Below are positions 63,888 through 64,000 of a DNA stretch of 64,000 bases, piece by piece. The notes below the pieces were generated by a model. It made no database searches. It saw only the letters and a list, made by a program, of their open reading frames with translations, and was not told the origin of the DNA. How positions within the stretch are numbered: position 1 is the stretch's first letter; every line of letters begins with the position of its first letter. The translations under genes and the position numbers were made by a program. Source of the DNA: Mycobacterium sp. 1274761.0 (GTDB lineage: Bacteria; Actinomycetota; Actinomycetes; Mycobacteriales; Mycobacteriaceae); the NCBI RefSeq assembly GCF_001668615.1, contig NZ_LZMC01000076.1, positions 23,657-87,656 on the forward strand, in the 5' to 3' direction.

Positions 63888-64000
63888 CTACCCGGCCTGC
63901 GGGTGGGCGTACTGATCGACGAAGTCGGTGATTACGTCGGCGATGCGTTGGGGCGCTTCGTACATCGGCACATGCCCGACGCCGTCGAGCTTGGTCACCT
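63888..64000 (-). CDS. Alpha/beta hydrolase, C-terminal end only
   Basis: The last 37 codons of a gene run in from the right edge and stop at TAG 63888-63890. They read KLDGVGHVPMYEAPQRIADV and then an amphipathic helix ITDFVDQYAHPQAG. The GHVPMYEAP segment is the catalytic-His region of many alpha/beta hydrolases. The N-terminus lies beyond the window. It converges on icd with five bases between stops. Confidence 0.75.
   Translation of the reverse strand, partial: VTKLDGVGHVPMYEAPQRIADVITDFVDQYAHPQAG

Overview
The window is high-GC actinobacterial DNA from a non-tuberculous mycobacterium (Mycolicibacterium-like). The evidence is gene order. From recalled M. tuberculosis gene order it carries, in register, whiB3 - Rv3415c - sigD - rsdA - Rv3412 - guaB2 - guaB3 - choD - guaA, then imuA'-imuB, iunH, acrA1, htdY, dnaE2, Rv3369/Rv3368c, trmL, the Rv3365c-Rv3361c (mfpA) operon, an Rv3359-like flavoprotein, folD, Rv3355c, an Rv3342-like methyltransferase, metX, metY and icd. 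Blocks absent from that order are spliced between these conserved stretches. No tRNA, rRNA, CRISPR array or intact insertion sequence was seen.

Layout. 0-3 kb: the end of a HAMP-cyclase, a broken F420-type oxidoreductase and a class I DAHP synthase preceded by a short aromatic-rich leader frame with attenuator-like RNA stems. 3-15 kb: redox and stress regulation (whiB3, sigD/rsdA), purine synthesis (guaB2, guaB3, guaA), choD, a PhoU protein and a drug/metabolite transporter. 14.9-20 kb: a tightly packed five-gene operon (esterase, SDR, metal hydrolase, Baeyer-Villiger monooxygenase, MerR regulator) behind a tandem operator. 20-24 kb: a second compact operon with a lipoprotein, a sedolisin-type protease and a double zinc-ribbon membrane protein. 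24-35 kb: both halves of the SOS mutasome (imuA'-imuB and dnaE2), each with a LexA box, flanking lipid and nucleoside enzymes. 35-44 kb: a cyclase-ATPase signalling protein, two divergent flavin-type oxidoreductases with overlapping -10 elements, trmL, and a 3-kb decayed island starting with a serine-integrase stub and carrying small secreted proteins. 44-52 kb: the conservon-type operon ending in mfpA, then an FHA-ABC transporter. 52-64 kb: folate and methionine metabolism with a SAM-IV riboswitch, a Phd-zeta toxin-antitoxin pair, a TetR-monooxygenase pair and monomeric isocitrate dehydrogenase.

Several genes here (145-aa hypothetical at 1305, DUF5319, choD, guaA, iunH, dnaE2, the Rv3369 and Rv3368c homologues, the Phd antitoxin, the TetR at 55897) have a TANNNT-like -10 element 6-7 bases before the start codon. 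That is the layout of leaderless mycobacterial mRNAs, and it was used to choose starts.

Functional names come from motifs and remembered family sequences, without database searches. Promoters, operators and RNA folds were found by eye.
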